Shown piece by piece: positions 35,242 through 43,257 of a stretch of DNA of 64,000 bases. This stretch comes from Streptomyces sp. CB02058 (GTDB lineage: Bacteria; Actinomycetota; Actinomycetes; Streptomycetales; Streptomycetaceae): assembly GCF_001905505.1 (NCBI RefSeq), contig NZ_LIPG01000003.1, forward strand, positions 124,001 to 188,000. The letters are read 5' to 3'. A model generated the notes under the pieces. It did not search any database. It worked only from the letters and a program-made list of their open reading frames with translations, and had not been told where the DNA came from. A program made the translations under genes and the position numbers. Position 1 is the first letter of the stretch, and each line of letters opens with the position of its first letter.

Positions 35242-36846
35242 TCAGATGATGGTGTCGACGTCGGTGGCGGTGATGTGGTCCATGGCCCGTTCGGCCACGG
35301 CGGCGATGGTCATCGAGGGGTTGCAGGCTCCCGTGGTGCCGGGGATCAGGGCGCCGTCGAGGACGTAGAGACCGCGCTGCCCCCGGACACGTCCCTCCAG
35401 ATCGCAGACAGTGCCCATCGGGGCGCCGCCCAGCGGGTGCCAGGTGCTGTTGACCAGCGCGTTGGTGTCGGTGAGGACGCCGAGCCCCTTCGCGACCCCG
35501 GTGACGCGGCGCTGGATGGCGCGGTGGCTCGCGGCGTCCCCGCCGAGGGGCCAGTGCAGTGACACGGAATCGGTGGCGGCGTCGTAGCGGAACCGGCCGC
35601 GGTCGGCGCTCACCCCGAAGCCGACCAGCATCGTCGTACGGGAGTTGATGCCGAGCGGGGGAAGTGACGCCTGGATGACGGTGTTCGCGGTGCGGGGGTC
35701 GTCCCACGCCTTGCTGCCGTAGACGACCGGGCCGCCCTGCTCGGCCCCGAAGTCCTCCTGGAGGTTGGTCCAGGCGTAGATACGGTCGCCGTTGGTCCCC
35801 CAGCCCTCGCCGATTCCGTCGGGCAGATCGGGGATGGCACCGGTCGCTCCCGCGCGGACGAGGAGCTTGCTGGTGTTGAGGCTGCCCGCGGCCATGATCA
35901 GGGCGCGAGTGGTCAGGATCTTCTGCTCCAGGACCTGGCCCGTGTCGTCGGTCCGGTCGACGTGCACCTCCCAGCGGCCGTCCGCGGCCCGTGCCACGGA
36001 GGTGACGTTGTGGTGGGTCTCGACCGTCACCCTGCCGGTCGCCTCGGCCTCGCGGATGTAGGTCGCGTCGACCGAGTGCTTGCCGCCGTTGTTGACGCCG
36101 AGGGCGCAGTCCCCGTTCGTGTAGGACGCCTTCATCTCGCCGCGCAGCTCGGCCAGGGCGTAGTCCCAGTCGATGGGCATCGGGATCTTCTCCAGGCCGT
36201 AACCGGCCCGGCGCACCCGCTCGGCGAAGACCCGGGCGGCGTAGTACGTGCGGGAGCCGACCAGTTCGTCCGGCGCCGTGGCCGTACGGAGCATGGCGGC
36301 GACGCGCGGGTAGTGGATCTCGCTCATGCGCCGGTAGCCGAGATCCTGGGGCAGCCAGGTGTCGAAGACCGCCTCGGACGGCTGCAGCGTCATGCCCTGG
36401 TAGACGAGGGAGCCACCGCCGACCCCGGCCGCGCAGACGGCCAGGATGTTCTCCCCGAGCACCGGCTCCAGCAGTCCCGCGTACGGGCCGAAGTTCAGCG
36501 GTGTGCCGATGAGTCGGGCGAGTGGCCGGATGGCCGCGGGGAGGGTTCCGTACCAGAGTGCCCGTTTGTCGAGGCCGGAGACGCGGGGGAAGGTCTCCGC
36601 GTTCGGGCCGGTCGGCCAGCGTCGGCCCCGTTCCAGCACGGTGACGGGTACGCCGGCCTGTGCCAGCCGCAGTGCGGCCACGCCGCCGCCGAAGCCCGAG
36701 CCGATGACGACGGTCCGGTGTTCCTCCCGGGCCAGTGCCACCCGGGAGGGTGCGGATGCCGCCGACGCGGCGGCCGTGGGGAGAACGCTCGCGGCTGCGA
36801 GCCCGGCCGTACCGGTGAGCAGGGCGCGCCTGCTGGGAGTGGGCAT
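35242..36846 (-). CDS. Secreted GMC oxidoreductase, cholesterol-oxidase-like
   Basis: 534 residues with a twin-arginine signal (SRRALLTGTAGLAAA). FAD-binding: TVVIGSGFGGGVAALRLAQ and TVLERGRRW. The block GVGGGSLVYQGM, NNGGKHSVDATY and the C-terminal NSTWHPLGGAPMG plus LYVLDGALIPGTTG follow class I (non-covalent) cholesterol oxidases of Streptomyces. The active-site Glu used for steroid isomerisation in the characterised enzyme is not evident at its expected place (VIQASLPPLG here). It may therefore be a related sterol/alcohol oxidase. ATG at 36846 has GAGGAG upstream; the frame continues to 36975 without one. Confidence 0.87.
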   Translation of the reverse strand: MPTPSRRALLTGTAGLAAASVLPTAAASAASAPSRVALAREEHRTVVIGSGFGGGVAALRLAQAGVPVTVLERGRRWPTGPNAETFPRVSGLDKRALWYGTLPAAIRPLARLIGTPLNFGPYAGLLEPVLGENILAVCAAGVGGGSLVYQGMTLQPSEAVFDTWLPQDLGYRRMSEIHYPRVAAMLRTATAPDELVGSRTYYAARVFAERVRRAGYGLEKIPMPIDWDYALAELRGEMKASYTNGDCALGVNNGGKHSVDATYIREAEATGRVTVETHHNVTSVARAADGRWEVHVDRTDDTGQVLEQKILTTRALIMAAGSLNTSKLLVRAGATGAIPDLPDGIGEGWGTNGDRIYAWTNLQEDFGAEQGGPVVYGSKAWDDPRTANTVIQASLPPLGINSRTTMLVGFGVSADRGRFRYDAATDSVSLHWPLGGDAASHRAIQRRVTGVAKGLGVLTDTNALVNSTWHPLGGAPMGTVCDLEGRVRGQRGLYVLDGALIPGTTGACNPSMTIAAVAERAMDHITATDVDTII

Positions 36847-37051
36847 GTGCGTCTCCTCGGGTGGGGGGTGGGGCGCCGTCCGGTCGGTTGGCCGTGCATG
36901 TGGCCCGGGCGGGGCGGATTCCGTTGGTGGCGAACGGACTTGGTGCGACGACGGTGCTGTGCGGTGCATTGACAAAGTGACGCGCGCATGCCAAATAGCG
37001 AGTGAGGCGGCGCTGTTACTCGCCGGTCACTTACGGCAGCGTAGGTCTGTG

Positions 37052-37073
37052 TGTCAGTGAGAGACAAGATGTC
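37052..37073. promoter_or_regulatory. Candidate TetR operator between GMC oxidase and tetR
   Basis: TGTCAGTGAGAGACA (37052-37066, outer TGTC/GACA plus two symmetric inner positions) overlaps GACAAGATGTC (37063-37073, perfect 4-bp arms). It lies in the 292-bp divergent intergenic region. A plus-strand -35-like TTGACA occurs at 36969-36974. Confidence 0.4.
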
Positions 37074-37138
37074 TGCGTACGCCATTTCTGCATGGCTCGC
37101 TATGCTGCGACAACAGACGGAGGCCGGAGGGGGCGAAG

Positions 37139-37786
37139 GTGCGCGAAGCGCCAACGGCGGCATACGCGAGGACGGTTCGGGCGGAGGCCAAGCCGTCGCT
37201 CGCCGAACGGCGGAAAGAGGCGCTCCGCTTCGAGATCGCCGCCGAGGCCGTCCGCCTGTTCGCCGCACACGGTGTCACCGGCACCACGGGGGAGCAGATC
37301 GCCGGCGCCGTCGGCATCTCCTCGCGCACCCTGTGGCGCCACTTCCCCACCAAGGAGAGCTGCGTCCTGCCGCTGCTCTCCGCCGGGCTCGACTTCGCCG
37401 TCGCCCAACTGCGCCACTGGCCGGCGGACATGGGGCTGCTGGACTTCATCACGCGATCGCTGCGGGCCGGTGAACTTCCCGACGTGGCCCCGGTCATCCT
37501 CGACCTGATCCGCATGACCACCACCGACCCGGCGCTGCGCGCCGTCTGGCTCCAGGCCCACGACGAGGCCCTCCCCGTCCTCGCCCAGCTCCTCGCCGAG
37601 CGGTCCGACGGCAGCGCCGACGACCTGCGGACCAGGGTGCACGCGGCCACTCTCAACGGAGCCCTGCGGGCGGCGTCGGAGGACTTCGCCCACCGGTACG
37701 CGGAGGAGCCCCAGGCGGCGGGCAGCGAGATCGCCACCTGCATCCTGGTCGCTCTGCGCGCGGCCTCCGAGGGCCTGCCCTACTGA
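37139..37786 (+). CDS. TetR-family regulator (divergent from GMC/lipase operon)
   Basis: 215 residues. N-terminal HTH: AAEAVRLFAAHGVTGTTGEQ and AGAVGISSRTLWRHFPTKE (about 34-72). The all-helical ligand domain follows; its ligand is unknown. GTG at 37139 follows GGAGGGGGCGAAG. Divergent placement makes it the likely repressor of the GMC oxidase-lipase operon, which fits the symmetric site between them. Regulation is inferred from context. Confidence 0.9.
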   Translation: MREAPTAAYARTVRAEAKPSLAERRKEALRFEIAAEAVRLFAAHGVTGTTGEQIAGAVGISSRTLWRHFPTKESCVLPLLSAGLDFAVAQLRHWPADMGLLDFITRSLRAGELPDVAPVILDLIRMTTTDPALRAVWLQAHDEALPVLAQLLAERSDGSADDLRTRVHAATLNGALRAASEDFAHRYAEEPQAAGSEIATCILVALRAASEGLPY

Positions 37787-38004
37787 GTCCTGCCGGTGTG
37801 GGCGGACCGCCGCCCGCCCGGGGTCCCTGACCGCACTCCGAGCCGGCACCCTGCCTGAGAGCTCCCGCGCTCTGCGAACAATGCCGGACTTTCGGACTGA
37901 TGGCTCATTTGTCGCTCTACCCGCGTCGAGCGTGTCTGGTCACTCTGTCGGAAGGTGATCAGACAGGGCGGTTGGCCGTGTGCACAGGGCGCAAGGGGGA
38001 GCCG

Positions 38005-39045
38005 GTGGCTTACGTCCCGATACTCAAGGCCAAGGCGGGCGAGCTTCAGGCACTCGAGCACACCACGCCGCTGGTCCGCTCCCGTATCCGCCCGGTCCTC
38101 GAACTCGTACCCGATCCCGAGCTCGTCAGGAATCAGCTGGAGACGTTCAGCGACCGTGCGATGGACGCGATCCCGCCCGGCGTGATGCTGACCGTCGACT
38201 GCGGCGCCCTGCCCGTGACCCAGGTCCTCGAAGGCGCAGCCGGAGGTCCCCTCGCGCGACTCAGTGAATCGCTCGGCCTCCGGGACGTCGACATGTGTCC
38301 GGTGGTCCGCGTCACCGACGCGGAGTCGGCCCTGCGCGAAGCCGCTGACGCCGGGGCCCATCACCGGCAGGGTGCTTGCCTACGCGTAGCAGCAGGACCG
38401 GACGAGGCGCTGCCGGACAAGGAGCGGATACGGGAGACGCTGCGGAGCCTCCGCCTGGCCCCGGAGGACGTCGACCTCCTCATCGACGCAGGGCCCGTCC
38501 GGTCACGGGCCGGAACGGACCGCCTGGCAGAGAGAGCCCTGGAGGCTCTCGACCTGCTGTCGCGGTGGCGATGGCGACACGTGTGCGTGGCATCCGGCGC
38601 CTTCCCCGCCAACCTGACGGGATTTCCCCGCGGCCGGGCGACCCCCGTGGTCAGAATGGATCTGGAGCTGTGGAAAAGCGTTGCCCGGCGGTGGAACGGC
38701 CGGCCACCGGACTTCGGAGATTTCGGCGTCACACATCCCCGTATGCCGGCCCCGAGCCGAGGAACACCGGACCCGAACATGCGCTACACGGCACAGGGCA
38801 ACTGGCAGGTCTTCGTTTATCCGCGGGTGCTCCCCGGCAACGACGACTTCTTCACCCTGAGCCGTGATCTGGTCTCCTCGCCGCACTGGCCCGTCACCGG
38901 TCCGCGCACGTCCTGGGGTGACGCACGGCTGGACGAGTGCGCCGGGCGGCGGCGGACGAAGGCGGGCGGGGGGACGCAGTGGCGGGCCTGGGCGACGTCC
39001 CACCACCTGGCCGTGGTGACTGCGGAGCTTGCCGCTCGGAGGTGA
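38005..39045 (+). CDS. Beta family protein (phage T4 beta-protein-like, PF14350)
   Basis: 346 residues. It begins AYVPILKAKAGELQAL, continues IRPVLELVPDPE, has VDLLIDAGPVRSRAG and VCVASGAFPANLTG, and ends with YTAQGNWQVFVYPRV followed by a C-terminal domain. The 'Y.PilKxKxgEl.AL..l' start and 'RPvlE' second strand match the 'beta protein' family that occurs in phages and scattered bacterial genomes. GTG at 38005 follows AGGGGGAG; the frame is open to 37900 but that part is low-complexity and unlike the family. No sce7726-type partner gene, often seen beside these, is present. Function unsettled. Confidence 0.75.
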   Translation: MAYVPILKAKAGELQALEHTTPLVRSRIRPVLELVPDPELVRNQLETFSDRAMDAIPPGVMLTVDCGALPVTQVLEGAAGGPLARLSESLGLRDVDMCPVVRVTDAESALREAADAGAHHRQGACLRVAAGPDEALPDKERIRETLRSLRLAPEDVDLLIDAGPVRSRAGTDRLAERALEALDLLSRWRWRHVCVASGAFPANLTGFPRGRATPVVRMDLELWKSVARRWNGRPPDFGDFGVTHPRMPAPSRGTPDPNMRYTAQGNWQVFVYPRVLPGNDDFFTLSRDLVSSPHWPVTGPRTSWGDARLDECAGRRRTKAGGGTQWRAWATSHHLAVVTAELAARR

Positions 39046-39172
39046 CTCCGAGGTTCAGCGAGTGCCGGGCCAACCCTTGGGGTGGCCGGCCTCTGGTGAA
39101 GGGCCCTGCGGAAGGGGCCGCTCAGGGCAGGGGCGCTACGCCGGCCGGGCTGCCCGGTCGCGTGCGTGAACG

Positions 39173-39203
39173 GCCCCGGGCGCCGGGTCTCGGCGCCCGG
39201 GGC
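39173..39203 (-). terminator. Terminator of the GH84 gene
   Basis: Perfect 13-bp GC stem (39173-39185 with 39191-39203), loop GGTCT, starting 6 bp past the stop codon. Confidence 0.85.
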
Positions 39204-39208
39204 GGGTG

Positions 39209-41227
39209 TCACAGCGTCGGTGCCTGCTCGATGAACGTGTCCAGGACCCCGTCGGCCACCTTGATCGTTCCCTGCGGCCGGGTCGTGCCCGGGATGGTGG
39301 TGATCGCGGCTGCCCGCTCCGCCAGGCCGGCCGCCTCGGCGAAGTCCGCCTGGCCGTCGCCCTCGTGCAGCCGGTCCCGGAGCCCGGCCAGGGTGGCGTT
39401 CAGCGAGCCGCCCCACAGATCGAGGGCGTCCAGCCACGGCTTCGTCTGCGCCAGGAAGGCCGGGTCCTTCACACCGGCGCGAATCCGCTCGGGAGCCCCG
39501 GCCAGCACATCGGCGTAGGCGCCGAGCTTCCGGAGCGCGGCCTGCCTGCGGGCGGGGGAGCCGCTTTTCCACTCATCGGTGAAGTCGGCCAGCCTCGCGC
39601 CCAGTTCGGGGGCCTGCGGTTGCCAGTTCGTGTCGCCGAACGTCGGCGCGAGGTGTTCGGTGTCGAAGAAGGCGAGCAGGGCCCGGGTGGTGGCGGGGTC
39701 ACCGCCGGCCAGGTATCCGGCCGCGGCGCGCCAGGTGCGGTCGGGGTCGTAGGCCTCGTCGTTCCAGGCGAAGGAAGCACCGCCGAAGAGGGCGACCTTG
39801 CTCGGAGCGGCCTGGTTCATCGGGTTGAGCACGATGCCGCTCAGCGCCTTGTGCAGCCCGGCTTCCCGCTTGTCGTACGGGGCCATCAGCAGGCGGCCCG
39901 TCGTCTGCCCGTAGTCGTTGACCGGGTAGTTGTCCCAGAGGAACACCTTGCGTCCCCACACCGCGGAGGCAGCCTGGGCGTCCTCCATGCTGATCGAGGG
40001 GGGAACGACGTCCGTGCCCGTCCACTGCACGATCACCTTCGGGTCCAGCTGCTCGCGCAGCACGGACTTGTAGGCGGAGTCGGCCGTGTCGGAGTACTCC
40101 GTCGGCACGAACTGGAGCGGCTCGGCGTCCGCGTGGGCATCGATGAAGTCGTGCTGTACGGCGTTGAGCAGGTCGGCCTGCGCCTGCCCCGCGCTGCCCC
40201 GCCCCGGGGCGCCGTACTTCTCCTGGTCGGCGGCGCAGTTCCACTTGGTGTAGCTGATGTCGTCCAGCGCCACATAGAAACTCCGCGCCCCCTGGTCGTA
40301 GAGGGTGCCCAGCTTCGTCTTCAGCGCGCTCACGTCGCCGGGGTCGCTGTAACAGACGGACAGGCCGGGGGAGAGGGCGTAGGTGAAATCGACGTGGTGC
40401 GTGGTGGCCTGCTCGATCAGTTCCCGGAGATCGGCCAGTTTGCCGGCGGGGTAGGGCTCGCGCCACTCCTCCCGCAGATACGCGTCGTCCTTCGGCGTGT
40501 AGATGTACGTGTTGGCCTTGATGTCGCCGTAGAAGGCGAGTTGGTCCAGCCGGTCGGTGTGCGACCAGGGTGCGCCGTAGAAGCCCTCGATGCTGCCACG
40601 CAGGGGCATCGCCGGGTGGTCGGTGATCGACACGGCGGCCAGGGTGTGCTTCCCCGTCACCAGCTGCCGCAGTGTCTGGCCGGCGTAGTAGATGCCGTCG
40701 CCGTCGTTGCCCGCGAGTACGACGGTGCCACCCCGGGAGGCGAGGGAGTAGCCCTCCGCGGCCAGGGTGCCGGGGACGCTGCCGCCCGCGGCGCGCAGCG
40801 CCCCGGCCACGGCCCTGTCCTTGATCGAACCCGCTACGACGGTCAGTGCCGCCCCAGGGGAGTCCGGCGCGGAGGCGGCTCTCCCGGGCGTGGTCGTGAC
40901 GATGTGACGGGCCCCGGCCGAGGTCAGTGCCCGCTTGATGACCTCGGTGCTCGCGGCGTCGATGCCGTCACCGAGGACGAGCCGTACGCGGTCCGGGACG
41001 CGGATGTCCCGGCCTGCCGGCTCCATGCGCTGCGGGGTGGGGGTGACGACGGGCAGGGCGGCGGCCGCTGAAGCGCCGGACGGGGCCGGTGCCGTGCCTG
41101 TCGGCCCACCGGCCGCCTGGGCGGGAGCGGAGAGCGTACCGAGGGCCAACAGGGCTGCGGCGCCGAGAAGCGGGAGCCGGGGGACGCGGGGAAGACAGTA
41201 CGGATGGCTTTCAGGCATACGGGTCAC
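39209..41227 (-). CDS. Secreted GH84 beta-N-acetylglucosaminidase
   Basis: 672 residues. Signal peptide (about 17-36, LLGAAALLALGTLSAPAQA), GH20b-like N-terminal domain (about 55-185, ending GIYYAGQTLRQL), then the GH84 barrel starting RGSIEGFYGAPWSHTDRL. The catalytic Asp pair lies in YVALDDISYTKW (about 322-323), used in substrate-assisted cleavage of GlcNAc. A helical C-terminal domain follows. The GTG at 41227 is chosen because GGAGG lies 4 bases upstream; the ATG at 41218 has poor spacing. A DasR-like operator lies about 41 bp upstream, tying it to chitin/GlcNAc use. Confidence 0.9.
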   Translation of the reverse strand: MTRMPESHPYCLPRVPRLPLLGAAALLALGTLSAPAQAAGGPTGTAPAPSGASAAAALPVVTPTPQRMEPAGRDIRVPDRVRLVLGDGIDAASTEVIKRALTSAGARHIVTTTPGRAASAPDSPGAALTVVAGSIKDRAVAGALRAAGGSVPGTLAAEGYSLASRGGTVVLAGNDGDGIYYAGQTLRQLVTGKHTLAAVSITDHPAMPLRGSIEGFYGAPWSHTDRLDQLAFYGDIKANTYIYTPKDDAYLREEWREPYPAGKLADLRELIEQATTHHVDFTYALSPGLSVCYSDPGDVSALKTKLGTLYDQGARSFYVALDDISYTKWNCAADQEKYGAPGRGSAGQAQADLLNAVQHDFIDAHADAEPLQFVPTEYSDTADSAYKSVLREQLDPKVIVQWTGTDVVPPSISMEDAQAASAVWGRKVFLWDNYPVNDYGQTTGRLLMAPYDKREAGLHKALSGIVLNPMNQAAPSKVALFGGASFAWNDEAYDPDRTWRAAAGYLAGGDPATTRALLAFFDTEHLAPTFGDTNWQPQAPELGARLADFTDEWKSGSPARRQAALRKLGAYADVLAGAPERIRAGVKDPAFLAQTKPWLDALDLWGGSLNATLAGLRDRLHEGDGQADFAEAAGLAERAAAITTIPGTTRPQGTIKVADGVLDTFIEQAPTL

Positions 41228-41267
41228 TGCACCTCCACGGAAGTGGACCACCCCATTCAGGTGGTGG

Positions 41268-41283
41268 AGTGGTCTAAACCACC
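41268..41283 (-). promoter_or_regulatory. DasR-responsive element (dre) candidate
   Basis: Read on the minus strand, GGTGGTTTAGACCACT matches the DasR consensus ACTGGTCTAGACCACT at 13 of 16 positions, with the TTTAGACCACT half near perfect. It lies 41 bp upstream of the GH84 GTG. A second partial copy, GTGGACCACC, sits at about 41243-41252. Confidence 0.72.
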
Positions 41284-41514
41284 ACCCGTCGGAGGTGGTG
41301 TCAAGATCGCGCACCGGATGGAGTGAGCTGGTTCCTGGCGAACAGTCGTCTCTCCCGGGCCGATACGAGAGCGCTGCGGCTTGCGGGCGTGCGTCCCCGG
41401 ACGGGCCCGGCGGACCACGGCCGGGTCGTGTGGGCGGGCGAAGCCGGGAGCGACGCCGCAGGTTGAGAGCGGCGAGGCCCGAAGCTCACGGCCGCGTGCC
41501 GCCCGGACGGTGTG

Positions 41515-42093
41515 TCAGACCACGGTGAGCCGGTCCACCAGCAGCTCCACCCTCGGTCCGGTGTCCTCCGGGGGCAGCCGTCCCGCTCGGGTCAGGGTCG
41601 CCAGCCCGTGCAGGGACGCCCAGAACGTCTCGGTGAAGAGCCCCGGGTGGACGCCGTCCCCCGCGACCTCGCCGAGGCACTCCAGCAGCGCGCCGAAAGC
41701 GTCCTTGAGCGGTTCCGGGGTGTCCTCCTGTGCGTACGCGAGACCGCCGTCGAGCTGGAAGATGGCGTCGTAGACCGCCGGATGGCGTTCGGCGAAGTCC
41801 AGGTAGGCGCGGGCCAGGGCGGCGACCCGCTCGCGCGGACCGCTCGTGCCGGAGGCCGCTGCCCTCACCGCCGCCGCCAGTTCGGTCGCGCCCTGGAGAG
41901 CCACGGCGCCGATGATCTCGCGCTTGCCGCGGAAGTGGCTGTAGAGGACGGGCTGGCTGTATTCGATGGACTCGGCGAGCCGGCGGGTGGTGACCGCGTC
42001 CCAGCCCTGCTCCTCGGCGAGTTGACGGGCCCTCGCCACGATGAGGCGTTCGCGTTCCGCCCGTTCGCGCTGCTTGCGTTCCTGTACCGACAT
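41515..42093 (-). CDS. TetR-family regulator with WHG domain
   Basis: 192 residues. HTH: ARQLAEEQGWDAVTTRRLAE and SIEYSQPVLYSHFRGKREI (about 22-62). The C-terminal region (from about 80, YLDFAERHPAVYDAIFQL and FWASLHGLATLTRAG) is the TetR_C WHG-type domain. A TAGAAT -10 element (42100-42105, minus strand) ends 6 bases before the ATG, so the mRNA is probably leaderless; the -10 lies inside a perfect operator. It diverges from the DUF1772 gene and almost certainly represses both. Confidence 0.92.
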   Translation of the reverse strand: MSVQERKQRERAERERLIVARARQLAEEQGWDAVTTRRLAESIEYSQPVLYSHFRGKREIIGAVALQGATELAAAVRAAASGTSGPRERVAALARAYLDFAERHPAVYDAIFQLDGGLAYAQEDTPEPLKDAFGALLECLGEVAGDGVHPGLFTETFWASLHGLATLTRAGRLPPEDTGPRVELLVDRLTVV

Positions 42094-42101
42094 GGCTCGA
42101 T

Positions 42102-42116
42102 TCTAGCACTGCTAGA
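42102..42116. promoter_or_regulatory. TetR operator 1, TCTAGCA-C-TGCTAGA
   Basis: Perfect 15-bp palindrome overlapping the -10 of the TetR gene. Binding here would autorepress. Confidence 0.85.
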
Positions 42117-42141
42117 CAACTGAGCGGCGATAGGTCTAGCG

Positions 42142-42169
42142 TTGCCTCATCTTCTAGCGACGCTAGATT
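42142..42169 (+). promoter_or_regulatory. Promoter of the DUF1772 gene
   Basis: -35 TTGCCT (42142-42147), 16-bp spacer, -10 TAGATT (42164-42169), 15 bp before the ATG at 42185. A half-site TCTAGCG (42135-42141) abuts the -35. Confidence 0.6.
42153..42167. promoter_or_regulatory. TetR operator 2, TCTAGCG-A-CGCTAGA
   Basis: Perfect 15-bp palindrome of the same design as operator 1, filling the -35/-10 spacer of the DUF1772 promoter. Centre-to-centre distance from operator 1 is 51 bp, close to five helical turns. Confidence 0.85.
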
Positions 42170-42184
42170 CCGGAAGGGGTCATC

Positions 42185-42631
42185 ATGCTCGACGCACTTG
42201 AGGTGTTCACCACGGTGGTATTCGGCCTGATGGTGGGGGTGGAGTTCTCCGTGGCCTTCGTCATGAACCCGATCTTCAACGCCCTGCCCGAGGACAGCGG
42301 CCAACTCGGCCGCGCCCACGGCGGCCGGATGCTCGGCGCCCTGATGCCGTTCTGGTACATCGGGTCGCTCGTTCTCATCGTGGTCTGGGCCATCGCCGGA
42401 TGGCACCACGGCGGCGCCGGCCTCGTCGTCACCGCCGGTGTGTTGTTGATGGTCAGCGTGATCATGTCGCTGCTGGTGCTCGTCCCGATCAACAACCAGG
42501 GCAAGACGTGGACGCCTGAGAACCGGCCCGCCGACTGGAAGGAGCAGTCGAACCGCTGGGACCGCTACCACTACGTCCGCGTCGCCCTCATCGTCGCCGC
42601 GTTCGCCCTCCTGGTCGCCGCTCTCGTCTGA
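42185..42631 (+). CDS. DUF1772 membrane protein (anthrone oxygenase-like)
   Basis: 148 residues, four TM helices (about 5-30, 48-72, 78-100, 128-147). Between helices 3 and 4 is the motif PINNQGKTWTP...NRWDRYHYVR typical of DUF1772, whose better-known members are noncanonical anthrone oxygenases and integral membrane proteins of unknown role. GGAAGGGG precedes the ATG. Expression is likely induced when the divergent TetR protein binds its ligand. Confidence 0.88.
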   Translation: MLDALEVFTTVVFGLMVGVEFSVAFVMNPIFNALPEDSGQLGRAHGGRMLGALMPFWYIGSLVLIVVWAIAGWHHGGAGLVVTAGVLLMVSVIMSLLVLVPINNQGKTWTPENRPADWKEQSNRWDRYHYVRVALIVAAFALLVAALV

Positions 42632-42782
42632 TCGCGGGGGTGCGCGCCGCGCACGCGGTGCGCGCTCCTGGGCGGTGCCCGGCTCCGGGTTCTCCGATTC
42701 GGGACACCCGCGAACGCGGGGGGAGCCGGGCGAGGCTGCTTCCCCGGAGCTCGCCGTGGCTGTGCGCCGGCGACCCGGGCGC

Positions 42783-42932
42783 GTCGGCGGACGTCATCCG
42801 CGACGCGAACCGCAGCATGATCACATCCCCTACGTCGACGACAACGTCGACGAGGCCGGCGGCCCCTTCCTGTCCGGCCTGGTCTGGTGCGACTGGACCT
42901 CCCGCCTGGTCCGGGAAGTCGCCGCCCCGTAG
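42783..42932 (+). pseudogene. Possible frameshifted gene remnant
   Basis: One frame reads SADVIRDANRSMITSP and, one base shifted, the next continues DHIPYVDDNVDEAGGPF then SGLVWCDWTSRLVREV to a stop at 42932. The protein-like composition across the shift suggests a decayed coding sequence, but I do not recognise the family. It lies in the 626-bp gap 42632-43257, which otherwise contains only the long hairpin. Confidence 0.25.
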
Positions 42933-42994
42933 CCGGCCGACCGGACCGGCCGACGCTGAACAGCACCTCGATGGTTCCCGGGGCGGTAGCCGGC

Positions 42995-43047
42995 GAGGAA
43001 TGCCTCCACCCGCACGAAGCGACTCGTGCGGGTGGAGGCATGTCCTC
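42995..43047. other. Long isolated hairpin
   Basis: Perfect 18-bp stem (43000-43017 with 43024-43041, loop AGCGAC) extended by GAGGA/TCCTC beyond a single bulged G: 23 bp in total. It is 360 bp from the DUF1772 stop and 210 bp from the end of the convergent GtrA-like gene. It could end the latter's transcript. Confidence 0.75.
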
Positions 43048-43257
43048 TTCGGTCCACTGACGCGGAACGCAAGCCCGTCGGGCCGCTGGGGCGATCTCTT
43101 TCATCCGGGGGCAGCGGCAGGATCGGACGATGGCGTTTCGAGCGGCGCCGGACTCGTGATGTCCCGCGGACTCTGCGTCCGTCGAGCGCGCTCCGCCATG
43201 CCTGTGGGCGCTTGGGGCCTGTCCTCGGCGGCTGCGGCTCCCTGCCCCGCCGAACGG

